Source of the DNA: Planococcus circulans
GTDB lineage: Bacteria; Bacillota; Bacilli; Bacillales_A; Planococcaceae
Length of the DNA: 64,000 nucleotides
Direction of reading: 5' to 3'
NCBI RefSeq assembly: GCF_020023385.1
Contig: NZ_JAIQCL010000003.1
Coordinates: forward strand, 1 to 64,000
A program made the position numbers and the translations under genes. The stretch's first letter is position 1. Every line of letters begins with the position of its first letter. Below, piece by piece: positions 8,438 to 17,081 of this stretch. The notes under the pieces were generated by a model, which was not told the DNA's origin, did not search any database, and saw only the letters and a list, made by a program, of their open reading frames with translations.

Positions 8438-9076
8438 ATGGTGAGGGAAGATCGATTACGCAAAGAGCGTGAAGTGAATCCGTTGACCGATATTTGGCTG
8501 CGCACACGTGAAACCGTCCGCTTCGTCATTGACCGCAAGTCCGCTAAATACATCATTTTGCTCATTGTCTTGACGGGGTTTGCTTCAGGCCTGCTCGGGC
8601 TCATGAATACGAGAAGCGCCAACATGCCGGCGTGGGCAGCTGTTCTTCAGGCATTGGTTACCGGTCCGATCGGGAGTGCGTTTGGTTATTTCCTGGGAGC
8701 CGCTATATTGTTGCTGGTTGGGCGGCTGTTCAAAGGAACGGCAACCTATCAGGAAATGTTCAAAGCATTGGCTACAGCTCAAATACCACAAATTTGGCTT
8801 CTGCCACTGCTGATTATCTGGGCTTTTGCGTCACCTGAAACGTTCTTTGCAGACCGGCGGGATGTGGAGGGCAATCTGCTTGTCGTTGTCATGTCCTTGG
8901 TGATGGGGGTAGTGTCTGTTTGGACATTCGTCATCGTCTGCAAAGCAGTAGGCGAAGCCCATCGTGTCTCGTCTTGGAAAGGATTTTTCATTGTCATTCT
9001 GCCAGGCATCATAATCACCATCTTTGTTCTGCTTATTGTTTTTGTCTTGTTTGCCTCATTTTTTAACGGGTTCTGA
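8438..9076 (+). CDS. Yip1-family integral membrane protein
   Basis: Protein of 212 residues. I choose the ATG preceded by AGGAGGAGG; an upstream in-frame ATG at 8390 lacks a site. A charged N-terminus (residues 1-35) is followed by about five hydrophobic helices, with the spacing typical of the Yip1 domain (PF04893) found in many Bacillota membrane proteins of unknown role. The C-terminal end is very hydrophobic. No operon partner is present. The function in bacteria is not established. Confidence 0.75.
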   Translation: MVREDRLRKEREVNPLTDIWLRTRETVRFVIDRKSAKYIILLIVLTGFASGLLGLMNTRSANMPAWAAVLQALVTGPIGSAFGYFLGAAILLLVGRLFKGTATYQEMFKALATAQIPQIWLLPLLIIWAFASPETFFADRRDVEGNLLVVVMSLVMGVVSVWTFVIVCKAVGEAHRVSSWKGFFIVILPGIIITIFVLLIVFVLFASFFNGF

Positions 9077-9177
9077 TAGAGCCATGTTTTAGTAGGGAGC
9101 AAGTCAACGCGATCAGGAAAACGGGTTAGCAGCCTGTGGAAGAGTTTAAAATCAGTAGCATATCGAGTAGGAATTGA

Positions 9178-9218
9178 AGCTGCTGTTTCTGCGTCCAGAC
9201 TGTGCAGGAACAGCGGCT
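9178..9218. other. Imperfect hairpin between convergent genes
   Basis: Inverted repeat AGC-GCTGTT-CTGC / GCAG-AACAGC-GCT with single mismatches and an 11-nt loop, between the stop codons of the Yip1-like gene and the leftward oxidase gene. There is no T tract, so its role as a terminator is doubtful. Confidence 0.4.
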
Positions 9219-9260
9219 CCAATTTACATTTTCATTGCTGTTCAGTTCACCTCTTGTCTA

Positions 9261-10433
9261 TTAGAATTCGGACGGGCGTAGTGTTTTGGATCCTGAGCCA
9301 AATCTGCTGAGAGCAAATATAGAGATATCCAATTGGCTTTCTCCTGCTAAAGCCAATTGGCTCAATACTTCTCCCATGACACTTCCAAATTTAAAGCCAT
9401 GGCCGGAAAACCCGCAGGCGAAAATGACACGAGGATCTTCGGGATGGAAATCGACGATAAAATCATTGTCAGCCGAAAGGGTATATAAACATGTTTTTCC
9501 TTGCTTTAGTTTGCCGTTTGCACGGGGGAGGTAAAGCTCAAGACCCTGCCTCAAGTCGCCTTCATCTGATTCGTGTGCTCCAAAGTTCTGGGTCTGCAGA
9601 TTCGGGTCGATCGGCTGTCCGCCATCCGACCTTCCGATTTTAAGGCCCGCTCCATTCAAACTGGGGAAACCATAGAACTTTTTATCTTGGTCTTCTACAA
9701 AAAAAGCTGGAAAGTTAACTGCGTCATATAATTTGGAAGGCGCTTCGAACCAAGCCACAGCTTTACGGATCGGCTGGATCGGCAGCTTCAAATCCGGCAA
9801 CAGGTTGGCTGCCCACGCTCCCGCCGTGACGATTACTTTCTTGGCATGAAACGTCATATGTTCGGTCGTGATTTTTACACCTTGTTCGTCGTGAAGATCG
9901 ATGTGTTGAACGGGTGTATGGGCAACCAGCTGTGCTCCGTGTGTAATAGCCATTTTTTTGTATGCCCGAATGGCATTCTCGCTGTAGAGGATTCCTGATT
10001 CTGATTCAAAGCAGCCGATGAAATGGTCAGGTACAGAAAATCCCGGCCATCTTTCGTTGATTTCCTTGCCGGTCAGCATCTCTAACGGAAGGTTATACTT
10101 ATGAGCAGCCGCAATTGTCTCCTGCAGGAAGGGCGAATCCTGCGGGCCAAGGCCGACGACCCCGGTTTTTTCAAAGATGTTGAAGCCGGTTTGCTGCTCC
10201 AGTTCCTCCCACAATTGCTGCGCACGTTTTACTAATGTAACGTATTGCCTCCCTTCGCCGTAAGCATGGCGGATCAAGCGGGTATCGCCATGATGGCTGC
10301 CATGGATATGCGGAGGATCAAAGGCATCGATCAAAACAGTTTTCACGTTTTGCTGTGCCAAAAAAGCGCCGGCAGCCATTCCCATTGTTCCAGCTCCAAT
10401 TATTGCGACATCATAAATAGCTTTTTTGGTCAT
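9261..10433 (-). CDS. solA: FAD-dependent N-methylamino-acid oxidase (SolA / monomeric sarcosine oxidase type)
   Basis: Protein of 390 residues. The N-terminus YDVAIIGAGTMG has the FAD-binding GxGxxG (residues 13-18). The segment GSHHGDTRLIRHAYGEG is diagnostic of the MSOX/MTOX group, and KTCLYTLSAD carries the cysteine that binds FAD covalently in this family. ACGFSGHGFKFG closes the flavin pocket. The family oxidises secondary amines such as sarcosine or N-methyl-tryptophan to aldehyde, amine and hydrogen peroxide. It is divergent from the SAM-riboswitch importer operon. Substrate preference cannot be set from sequence. Confidence 0.82.
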   Translation of the reverse strand: MTKKAIYDVAIIGAGTMGMAAGAFLAQQNVKTVLIDAFDPPHIHGSHHGDTRLIRHAYGEGRQYVTLVKRAQQLWEELEQQTGFNIFEKTGVVGLGPQDSPFLQETIAAAHKYNLPLEMLTGKEINERWPGFSVPDHFIGCFESESGILYSENAIRAYKKMAITHGAQLVAHTPVQHIDLHDEQGVKITTEHMTFHAKKVIVTAGAWAANLLPDLKLPIQPIRKAVAWFEAPSKLYDAVNFPAFFVEDQDKKFYGFPSLNGAGLKIGRSDGGQPIDPNLQTQNFGAHESDEGDLRQGLELYLPRANGKLKQGKTCLYTLSADNDFIVDFHPEDPRVIFACGFSGHGFKFGSVMGEVLSQLALAGESQLDISIFALSRFGSGSKTLRPSEF

Positions 10434-10516
10434 TTTCTCGCTCCAATCTTCTTTGCTAGTAAAGTGGTTTTAAAACGACGCTCTCCTGTAAAAAAGCAAG
10501 GGTGAATTATTACTAG

Positions 10517-10545
10517 ATGGTATGAAAGATGTGAGGGATTGTCAA
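10517..10545 (-). promoter_or_regulatory. Predicted promoter of the oxidase gene
   Basis: On the minus strand TTGACA (10545-10540), 17-bp spacer, TACCAT (10522-10517). Confidence 0.6.
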
Positions 10546-10690
10546 TCGTCCATTATGCGCTATACGCCTTGAATTATTTCAACGGGAACTCAGAAACTGG
10601 TGGACACTCTGCAATGGAGCTCCATTCGTTGGGTATAAACGCCAATTTTGTGCAAAAAAATTTTGAGTAAATTCGAAATAGAATAAAAAT

Positions 10691-10720
10691 GTATTTGACA
10701 TGAGAGCCAATGTCAAATAC
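10691..10720. promoter_or_regulatory. Operator-like inverted repeat over the promoter
   Basis: Perfect 11-bp arms GTATTTGACAT / ATGTCAAATAC separated by 8 bp. The left arm contains the -35 box and the right arm ends inside the -10 box, so a bound protein would block RNA polymerase. The cognate regulator is not evident in this window. Confidence 0.65.
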
Positions 10721-10723
10721 TAT
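10695..10723 (+). promoter_or_regulatory. Predicted promoter of the methionine-salvage importer operon
   Basis: TTGACA (10695-10700), 17-bp spacer, TACTAT (10718-10723); transcription would begin about 20 bp before the SAM riboswitch. Confidence 0.75.
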
Positions 10724-10750
10724 CGTTAATATGAAAAAAAAATTAAATAA

Positions 10751-10851
10751 CTTATCAAGAGAGACTGAGGGACAGGCCCTGTGAAGTCCAGCAACCATCA
10801 TTTTTATGAGAGGTGCTAATTCCTGCAGAGTGTTTTATTCTGAGAGATAAG
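10751..10851 (+). promoter_or_regulatory. SAM-I (S-box) riboswitch aptamer
   Basis: The sequence begins CTTATCAAGAGAGACTGAGG and ends TGAGAGATAAG, forming P1. Conserved internal blocks are GGGACAGGCCCTGTGAAGTC, CAGCAACC and the GAGAGGTGCTAATTCCTGC stretch. This is the classic S-box layout. In this family SAM binding stabilises the aptamer and lets the following terminator form, so the importer and homocysteine methyltransferase genes should be expressed when SAM is low. Confidence 0.95.
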
Positions 10852-10861
10852 AATTTGGCTG

Positions 10862-10892
10862 AAACCTCTTTCCTATTGGAAGAGGTTTTTTT
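10862..10892 (+). terminator. Riboswitch-controlled terminator
   Basis: Stem AACCTCTTTCC / GGAAGAGGTT (one bulge) with a run of seven T's, directly after the S-box aptamer; its 5' arm is close enough to P1 to be switched. Confidence 0.88.
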
Positions 10893-10951
10893 GTTTCCAA
10901 AGGGCGATTGCAAAAATGATTTTCTTGAAAAGTAGAAAAAGGAGGTTTTCG

Positions 10952-10984
10952 GTGACTTGGAAATATGCAAAAGAAAAAGGATGA
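10952..10984 (+). CDS. Possible 10-residue leader peptide ORF
   Basis: A GTG preceded by AAAAAGGAGG (seven bases away) opens a ten-codon frame, MTWKYAKEKG, that stops 137 bp before the binding-protein gene. The ribosome site is among the best in the region, which is why I list it. There is no coding evidence beyond that, and it may be chance. The stretch 10893-11121 otherwise shows nothing. Confidence 0.2.
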   Translation: MTWKYAKEKG

Positions 10985-11121
10985 CCCCATGTATGGATAA
11001 GCAACTAGTCCTTTGCCGGCAGTAATGTCTTTACATTTAGCTTACATAGCAAGAAAAATTGGCTTTTGCCTTTCCCCATCAAATTGACTTACGGCTTGTT
11101 GCCTAAAAAAGGAGCATGAAA

Positions 11122-11937
11122 ATGAAAAGAAAACATTATGTATTGGGATCCCTGTTTTTATCACTGGGTGTAATCGGGGCGTTAAGTGGGTGTTCGTCGG
11201 AGGAAGCGACAAGTGCAACGGGCGATCAAGTGGTTGTGGTAGGAACGCAAAATGATTATCCGCCATTTGCTTTTGCGGATGACACTAATGAATTGACAGG
11301 GTATGACGTCGAGATGGTGAAAGCGATCGATGAAAAATTGGATGGCTATACATTCGAGTTTGTCGCCGTTCCGTGGGATAGCATGTTTCTTGCACTCGAA
11401 TCCAATAAGGTTCAGGCAATCGCAGACCAAGTAGCAAAAACACCTGAACGCCAGGAAAAGTACTTGTTCACCGATGAATCTTATTTTGCAGCAGAAACAG
11501 TCATTGCGGTGAAAACCGGAAGAGAAGACATCCAGACTGTAGAGGATTTAGAAGGAAAGGCGGTTGGCGCTTTAGCGGGGGATTCTTATACGCTGTTGCT
11601 GGAGGAGTATAACGAAACAGCAGATACGCCCATTGAGTTGAAATACAGCGAAAGTGGAAACCCTTCGGAAATTTTGCAGGACGTGCAAAATGGCCGTGTC
11701 GATGCCTACGTGAATGATCCGATTATGATGAATGCGGTGTTGGAAAAAAACAATTTAGGAGTAGAAATTGTGGGGCAGCCTTTGGTCAATGATGACATGG
11801 GAATTGTGTTAAAAAATGGAGAAGAGGGCGAAAAATTAAAATCCTTAATCGATCCCATCCTGAAAGAACTTAAAGAAGACGGTACCTTAACGGACCTGTC
11901 GATCAAGTGGACTGGCGGAGAATATATCCCTGAATAG
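11122..11937 (+). CDS. Amino-acid ABC transporter substrate-binding lipoprotein
   Basis: Protein of 271 residues starting MKRKHYVLGS; this ATG is seven bases from AAAGGAG, better than the in-frame ATG six bases upstream. Signal peptide with lipobox LSGC, then a SBP_bac_3 (TcyA/FliY/HisJ-like) fold: VVVGTQNDYPPFAF near the start of the mature domain and ALAGDSYTLLLEEY at the hinge. It binds a polar amino acid. Because of the SAM-I riboswitch and the adjoining homocysteine S-methyltransferase, S-methylmethionine, methionine or a sulfur amino acid is the likely ligand. Confidence 0.88.
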   Translation: MKRKHYVLGSLFLSLGVIGALSGCSSEEATSATGDQVVVVGTQNDYPPFAFADDTNELTGYDVEMVKAIDEKLDGYTFEFVAVPWDSMFLALESNKVQAIADQVAKTPERQEKYLFTDESYFAAETVIAVKTGREDIQTVEDLEGKAVGALAGDSYTLLLEEYNETADTPIELKYSESGNPSEILQDVQNGRVDAYVNDPIMMNAVLEKNNLGVEIVGQPLVNDDMGIVLKNGEEGEKLKSLIDPILKELKEDGTLTDLSIKWTGGEYIPE

Positions 11938-11958
11938 GTCTGTGGAAGGAAAGAGAAA

Positions 11959-12681
11959 ATGGAAAATCTACTGGATATACAATTTTTAATCGAAAGTTTT
12001 CCTGCTATTATTTCACGGCTCCCGATTACCATCGGGATAGCTGTCGGCTCATTGATTTTGAGTTTAGTTATCGGGGTTTTCACCGCATTGATCAAAATAT
12101 ACAAGGTTCCGGTATTAAGTGTGGTTTCATCGATATACATCTCTTTTGTCAGAGGAACGCCTTTACTGGTCCAAATCTATTTGGTGTTTTATGGAATACC
12201 GAAGATCATCTATTATTTACAGATTGAATATGGCTGGCTTCAGTCCGCCGACGTCAACAGTATACCGCCCGAAGTATATGCGCTACTGGCTTTTTCCATT
12301 AATCTGGGCGCTTATTTGTCCGAGACGATCCGGTCAGCGATCGAATCGGTTGATCGGGGACAATTTGAAGCTGCAAAAGCAATCGGGATGAAGCCTACAC
12401 AAATGATGCTTCAAATCATTTTCCCGCAGGCGTTGGCAGTCGCAATCCCGAACCTGGGAAATATGTTCATCAGCACGATCAAAGACACGTCGCTGGTTTT
12501 CATCATTGGCGTCGTGGACATTATGGGGCAAGCCAAAATTCTTGGGTCCCGCGGTTTGGCATTTTTTGAAGTATACATTGCGGTATCCATCGTCTACTGG
12601 ATCCTTTGCATAATAGTAGAGCGGTTGCTGGTGAAAATCGAGAAGCGGGCTCGCAGATATGAAAGAGGGATTGCCTCATGA
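11959..12681 (+). CDS. Amino-acid ABC transporter permease (TcyB/HisM type)
   Basis: Protein of 240 residues with about five membrane helices. It carries the polar-amino-acid permease motif [20 protein letters not shown] and the EAA loop [22 protein letters not shown], which contacts the ATPase. The start ATG follows AAGGAAAG, and the stop overlaps the ATPase start (ATGA). Only one permease gene is present, consistent with a homodimer as in TcyB-type importers. It is the channel of the SAM-riboswitch-controlled importer. Confidence 0.9.
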   Translation: MENLLDIQFLIESFPAIISRLPITIGIAVGSLILSLVIGVFTALIKIYKVPVLSVVSSIYISFVRGTPLLVQIYLVFYGIPKIIYYLQIEYGWLQSADVNSIPPEVYALLAFSINLGAYLSETIRSAIESVDRGQFEAAKAIGMKPTQMMLQIIFPQALAVAIPNLGNMFISTIKDTSLVFIIGVVDIMGQAKILGSRGLAFFEVYIAVSIVYWILCIIVERLLVKIEKRARRYERGIAS

Positions 12682-13418
12682 TTAAATTGGAAAATATCCA
12701 TAAATATTACGACAGCCATCATGTGCTGAAGGGAATCAATATAAGCGTCGATAAAGGCGAGGTTGTTTCTATTTTGGGACCAAGCGGCTCAGGCAAGTCG
12801 ACACTGTTGCGCTGCATCAATTTCCTGGAGCAGCCGACCAGCGGAATAGTGGAAATCGGCGGCAACCGAGTGGACGTTGAATCAGCCAGCAAGTCGGATA
12901 TCTTTGCTTTGAGAACGTCGACAGGAATGGTTTTTCAGCAATACAATCTGTTTAAAAACTTAACCGTGCTGCAAAATGTAATGATCGGGTTAACCAGTGT
13001 CAAGCAACTGAAGAAAGACGAAGCGAAAAAGAAGAGCTTGGAAATTCTCGAACGGGTGGGCTTGTCGAATAAGCTAAGCCATTATCCGGTACAACTATCG
13101 GGTGGCCAGCAGCAACGGGTGGGCATTGCTCGGGCACTTGCACTCAATCCGGAAGTGTTATTGTTTGATGAACCGACGTCTTCTCTGGACCCAGAGCTGG
13201 TTGATGAAGTTTTGGCGACAATCAGAAGTGTGGCAGACACAGGCAAAACGATGTTTATCGTTACCCATGAGCTTAACTTTGCGCGTGAAATCTCGGATCG
13301 TGTCATTTTCATGGAAGACGGTGTCATCATCGAAGAAGGCACTGCGGATCAGCTTTTTACTAACGCAAAAATGGAAAGAACAAAGCAATTTTTAGGCAAA
13401 GCCACCCGGAACAATTAA
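12678..13418 (+). CDS. Amino-acid ABC transporter ATP-binding protein (TcyC/GlnQ type)
   Basis: Protein of 246 residues, overlapping the permease gene by 4 bp. Walker [10 protein letters not shown] (about 34-42), Q-loop FQQYNLF, signature [15 protein letters not shown], Walker [15 protein letters not shown] and the switch His in VTHE are all intact. Family members energise uptake of polar amino acids. Translational coupling with the permease supports a single complex. Confidence 0.93.
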   Translation: MIKLENIHKYYDSHHVLKGINISVDKGEVVSILGPSGSGKSTLLRCINFLEQPTSGIVEIGGNRVDVESASKSDIFALRTSTGMVFQQYNLFKNLTVLQNVMIGLTSVKQLKKDEAKKKSLEILERVGLSNKLSHYPVQLSGGQQQRVGIARALALNPEVLLFDEPTSSLDPELVDEVLATIRSVADTGKTMFIVTHELNFAREISDRVIFMEDGVIIEEGTADQLFTNAKMERTKQFLGKATRNN

Positions 13419-13460
13419 TAAATCGCAAAAAGAGCTTGGATTTGGAAAGGATGAATTAGC

Positions 13461-14396
13461 GTGAACCCGATCGAACAAATTTTGAACCGCTTCCCAATTG
13501 TCATTCTTGACGGCGCGATGGCCACAGAGCTTGAGAATTACGGCTGCAATTTAAATGACCGCTTATGGTCGGCAAAAGTCTTGATGGAAAACCCGGAATT
13601 GATCAAGAAAGTTCACTTGGATTATTTTCAGGCAGGTGCAGATTGCGCAATTACCGCCAGCTACCAGGCGACTATCGAAGGATATAAAGAAAGAGGGTTG
13701 ACCGAGGAGGAGGCAATCGGCTTGATTGACAAGTCTGTTGCACTTGCAGCAGAAGCCCGTGATGAATTTTGGTCAGATTTGCAGGATCAATCAAACCGGC
13801 CGAAACCACTCGTTGCCGCTTCTGTCGGGCCATATGGAGCGTTCCTGTCGGATGGTTCTGAATACCGCGGTGATTATTCGGTGAGCGAAGAGGAATTGAT
13901 TGCCTTCCATAAAGAACGGATCCGGGTGTTGGTTGGAGCGGGTGCAGATATTTTAGCGTGTGAAACCATCCCCTGTCTGGCGGAAGCTAAAGCGATCGTC
14001 AAAGTATTAAAGGAGTTTCCGGATGTCTATGCGTGGTTCAGTTTCAGCGCAAAAGACGAATATCACATAAGCGATGGAGAGAAAATCGCCAAATGTGCGG
14101 AGTGGTTGGATGGCCAACAGCAAGCAGCGGCAATCGGCATCAATTGTTCAGCACCCCACCTCATCGAATCGTTGATCAACGAGGTGAAGAGCCAGACCAG
14201 CAAGCCGGTCATCGTGTATCCGAATTCAGGTGAAGAATACGATCCGACAAGCAAGACATGGGGGAAAGGTTCTTCAGCAGATCTGTTTACCTCAAATACA
14301 CGGCGCTGGCATGAAGCCGGTGCCCAGATCATCGGAGGGTGTTGCAGAACTGCTCCTGAGGATATCAAAGCGATTGCTGAGTGGGCCCGTAAATAG
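13461..14396 (+). CDS. mmuM: Homocysteine S-methyltransferase (MmuM/YitJ-N type)
   Basis: Protein of 311 residues from a GTG preceded by GGAAAGGATG. It has the Hcy-binding domain, N-terminal ILDGAMATELE and zinc-ligand cysteines in the segments INCSAP and IIGGCCRTAPEDI (the GGCC pair is diagnostic). The length is typical of MmuM, lacking cobalamin and folate domains, so the methyl donor is probably S-methylmethionine or SAM. It makes methionine from homocysteine. It is the last gene of the SAM-riboswitch operon, supporting an S-methylmethionine/methionine salvage role for the importer. Confidence 0.9.
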   Translation: MNPIEQILNRFPIVILDGAMATELENYGCNLNDRLWSAKVLMENPELIKKVHLDYFQAGADCAITASYQATIEGYKERGLTEEEAIGLIDKSVALAAEARDEFWSDLQDQSNRPKPLVAASVGPYGAFLSDGSEYRGDYSVSEEELIAFHKERIRVLVGAGADILACETIPCLAEAKAIVKVLKEFPDVYAWFSFSAKDEYHISDGEKIAKCAEWLDGQQQAAAIGINCSAPHLIESLINEVKSQTSKPVIVYPNSGEEYDPTSKTWGKGSSADLFTSNTRRWHEAGAQIIGGCCRTAPEDIKAIAEWARK

Positions 14397-14738
14397 ATGT
14401 TCCGTTGCTTGAAGAGGCATCAGAGAGCCATATGGAGCGCCTGGTTATAAGTAGTTTTTTGGTGGAAGCAATTAAGTATAAGCCGGTAACATTGCATTGC
14501 AAACTCTGGTTTAAATAGATAAGAGAATAGAAGGGTTTAGAAGCGGGAAGATGCGAAACTTCGAAAGAAGGTTCTCTTCCCGTTTTTTGTTTTTCAGGAT
14601 TTCTTGATTCTAGTAGATGAGTTCAGGCATCACAAAGTAGAGCCGCCTCAATTCGCTTTCATTATGGTTCATACAATCCCAAGTTCTGTCTAAGCCTATT
14701 TTATAATGTTTATATAAATGAGCGATTGGCAGTAACTT
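14397..14738. other. Gene-free stretch between convergent genes
   Basis: 342 bp without a credible gene. It holds the terminator at 14542-14588; apart from that I see only AT-rich sequence. Confidence 0.6.
14542..14588 (+). terminator. Intrinsic terminator of the mmuM operon
   Basis: CGGGAAGA / TCTTCCCG stem with a 22-nt loop and a TTTTTT tail, about 150 bp after the mmuM stop. Confidence 0.7.
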
Positions 14739-15308
14739 TCAATGATCAAGCAAGCGGCCATTGTCATGCCACTGGCCGTACATTTTATTTTCCCTTGTAT
14801 TTTCGATGAATTTCTCCAATCTTTTATTGAAAAGTTCAGGGTCTTTTTTATGGCTTTGGATGGTATCGATTCGGATTCTTCTGTAGAGTTCGGGAAAGTT
14901 CAGGAAGTTTTGATAAACTTGAGCCTCTTTTTTCAGGCGTGCTTCAATCTCCTCATCGATGAGAAAGGACTCAGGGTGCATATCGGGTAAGACCCGCCGG
15001 CCTCTTTCTGTCATCAACCCTAATTTCTCCAATCTTCTTATTCTTTCTTTATTCAACTCAGTAAAATGGCTGTTTTTCTTTCTTGGAGATAGCCGTTGAG
15101 CCGTTTTCGTATCAGACAGCTTCTTTTTGGTGCTGTCGATCCAGCCGAAACATAAAGCTTCTTCGACTGCGTCTAAATATTGGACGACTCCTGGTTGCTC
15201 TTTTGTGCTGACGGCCACCCAGCAGAACTTTTCTGCCGCAGAATTTTCCTCAAGCCACTCCCTCAATTCCTGCCGGGTCTTCACGTCGAGCAGATTCTCG
15301 ATTTCCAT
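14739..15308 (-). CDS. YdeI/OmpD-associated family protein
   Basis: Protein of 189 residues, starting MEIENLLDVK after an AAAGGA site; a longer in-frame start exists but is not preceded by one. It carries the YdeI-like pattern: EWLEENSAAEKFCWV, a central EEALCFGWIDSTKKKL and RLSPRKKNSHFTELNKER, followed by a basic, charged C-terminal half. Members are small cytoplasmic proteins linked in enteric bacteria to resistance to antimicrobial peptides, but the biochemical role is unknown. It stands alone. Confidence 0.8.
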   Translation of the reverse strand: MEIENLLDVKTRQELREWLEENSAAEKFCWVAVSTKEQPGVVQYLDAVEEALCFGWIDSTKKKLSDTKTAQRLSPRKKNSHFTELNKERIRRLEKLGLMTERGRRVLPDMHPESFLIDEEIEARLKKEAQVYQNFLNFPELYRRIRIDTIQSHKKDPELFNKRLEKFIENTRENKMYGQWHDNGRLLDH

Positions 15309-15455
15309 TTTGGCCAATCCTTTCTTTAAGGAATATTTGCCCTTAGTATAACGGGTAAATGAATCATTGGAAAAGTATGGACGTTCTTTGCATGGTGTAT
15401 TCAAAACAGCCGAGTTAAAGGAAAATAAAATTAGTCTTGTAGGAGATGAAACAGC

Positions 15456-15485
15456 AAAGAGGAGCCGTAAAACCGGCTCCTCTTT
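15456..15485. terminator. Hairpin terminator between two leftward genes
   Basis: Perfect 12-bp stem AAAGAGGAGCCG / CGGCTCCTCTTT with a 6-nt loop, 30 bp beyond the stop of the deaminase gene. T-rich on either side of the stem itself, but with only short T runs outside. Confidence 0.65.
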
Positions 15486-15515
15486 ATCTGTTCATTATGG
15501 ATTTTCAACTCTTTT

Positions 15516-16775
15516 TCAAGAAAAAAGAGAAATAGTCATCGTCGTTTCAACAGGTTTGGTTTCAACCATGATTTTTCCGTTGCGGATCGAGTAAAGAACG
15601 GAAGACTGCGTCCGGATTGCTTCGTATTCAGATTCAGAATCGATGACGATCAAGTTGGCTTGATGGCCTTCTTTGATGCCATAGCCTTCTTCAATCGCCA
15701 GTGTTTTGGCGCCATTGATGGTGATCAAATCAAGCGCTTTTACGATATGGGCGTAATCTGTCATAAGGCAAGCATGCAGACCGGTATCGACGACACTCAT
15801 CAAGTTGCCGTCACCGAGCGGATACCATGGATCCATGATCGAATCGAGACCGAAACAGACATTGATGTCATCTGCCAGCAGTTCCTTCACGCGTGTGATG
15901 CCGCGGCGCGCCGGATGGCCATCGAAGCGTCCCTGCAAATGAAGATTGGCTTTTGGCAGCGAGACAAAGTTGATATGGGCTTTTCTCAAGGTCTGGAACA
16001 ATTTATACGTATAGGCATTGCTGTAAGAAGCCATGGCCGTCGTGTGGCTGGCTGTTACACGATGTCCAATGCCCAGTTTCAATGCCTCGCCTGCAAGCAC
16101 TTCAAGATATCTGGATTGGTCATCATCGATCTCATCACAATGGATATCGACCAATTTATCGTAGTTGACAGCCAGTTCAAGCGCCTTACACACCGAACGG
16201 ACCCCATCTTCCCGGGTCAATTCATAATGTGGAATGCCGCCGACGACATCAGCGCCCATCTCCAATGCTTTGATCAGCAGTTCTTCCCCATCCGGTTTGG
16301 TGTACAAGCCTTCTTGAGGAAGTGCTACAATCTGCAGATCCATCCACGGTTTGATTTCTTCTTTTACTTCCAATAAGGCTTCCAATCCTTTTAAGGTCGG
16401 ATCGCTGACATCGACGTGTGTCCGTACATGCTGGATGCCGTGTGTCAGCTGCATCTTGATCGCCGTCAACGCTCTTTTTTTAATATCGTCTTTTGTTTCC
16501 GTTACGAGTTGTTTTCGTTCTGACCAAATTTCTATTCCTTCGAAGACAGAACCCGATTGGCTCCATCGCGGCGTTCCTGCTGTCAACACGTAGTCCAGGT
16601 GGATATGGGGCTCTACGTAAGGGGGCAATACGATTTTTCCTTTTAAGTCGATGGTTTGCTCATCAGTTTCCTCAGTTGTGTTTGCAGCTTGTTTGATGGA
16701 GTTGATTTGTTCCGATTGGATCGAGATATCCCATTTTCCTTCTTGTCCGTAAAGCTTTGCGTTTTTTAATAACAT
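15516..16775 (-). CDS. codA: Cytosine deaminase-like amidohydrolase (CodA family)
   Basis: Protein of 419 residues starting MLLKNAKLYG, the ATG placed after AAGGAAGAGAG. It aligns along its length with E. coli CodA: metal-binding VEPHIHLD (His57, His59), DIHCDEIDDDQSRY, SHTTAMASYSNAYT, LQGRFDGHPARRGITRVKELL and DPWYPLG. CodA converts cytosine to uracil and ammonia. The active-site stretch reads FGLDSIMDPW where E. coli has FGHDDVFDPW, so the metal Asp is kept but the preceding His and the following Asp are changed. Isoguanine or creatinine deaminase activity is an alternative. No transporter (codB) is adjacent. Confidence 0.78.
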   Translation of the reverse strand: MLLKNAKLYGQEGKWDISIQSEQINSIKQAANTTEETDEQTIDLKGKIVLPPYVEPHIHLDYVLTAGTPRWSQSGSVFEGIEIWSERKQLVTETKDDIKKRALTAIKMQLTHGIQHVRTHVDVSDPTLKGLEALLEVKEEIKPWMDLQIVALPQEGLYTKPDGEELLIKALEMGADVVGGIPHYELTREDGVRSVCKALELAVNYDKLVDIHCDEIDDDQSRYLEVLAGEALKLGIGHRVTASHTTAMASYSNAYTYKLFQTLRKAHINFVSLPKANLHLQGRFDGHPARRGITRVKELLADDINVCFGLDSIMDPWYPLGDGNLMSVVDTGLHACLMTDYAHIVKALDLITINGAKTLAIEEGYGIKEGHQANLIVIDSESEYEAIRTQSSVLYSIRNGKIMVETKPVETTMTISLFS

Positions 16776-17081
16776 GCAGCTCTCTTCCTTTCGAGAAATT
16801 AGATTCTTCTGGCGGTGTTTTGAAAGCTTCAGCGAGGCCAGTGCTTCTCGCCAATAGATACGATTCACCTCACTGGCATCTTATCAAAACCGGAGGAAAT
16901 ATGCCGAGTCGACCCCTTATCCCTGGTAGTTGGGGGAGGCTTATCAGCCTTCAAATCTTCCTCCTAACTTCCGTGCTTCTTCCAAGACTTTCCTTCATAC
17001 TAAAGAAAACGTGAAATGGGAGCGGAAAAGCTTGATATATCCTGTATAAATTCCAATCTGATAAAAAAGGAGACGATTACG
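16776..17081. other. Divergent intergenic region without assigned sites
   Basis: About 306 bp between the deaminase and the LURP-one-related gene. I looked for purine, TPP and T-box leader motifs and found none. No promoter with two good hexamers stands out for either gene. Confidence 0.4.

Noticed and set aside
16776..17030. Purine, TPP or other riboswitch upstream of the cytosine-deaminase-like gene
   Set aside because: No conserved core of these aptamers could be matched on the minus strand.
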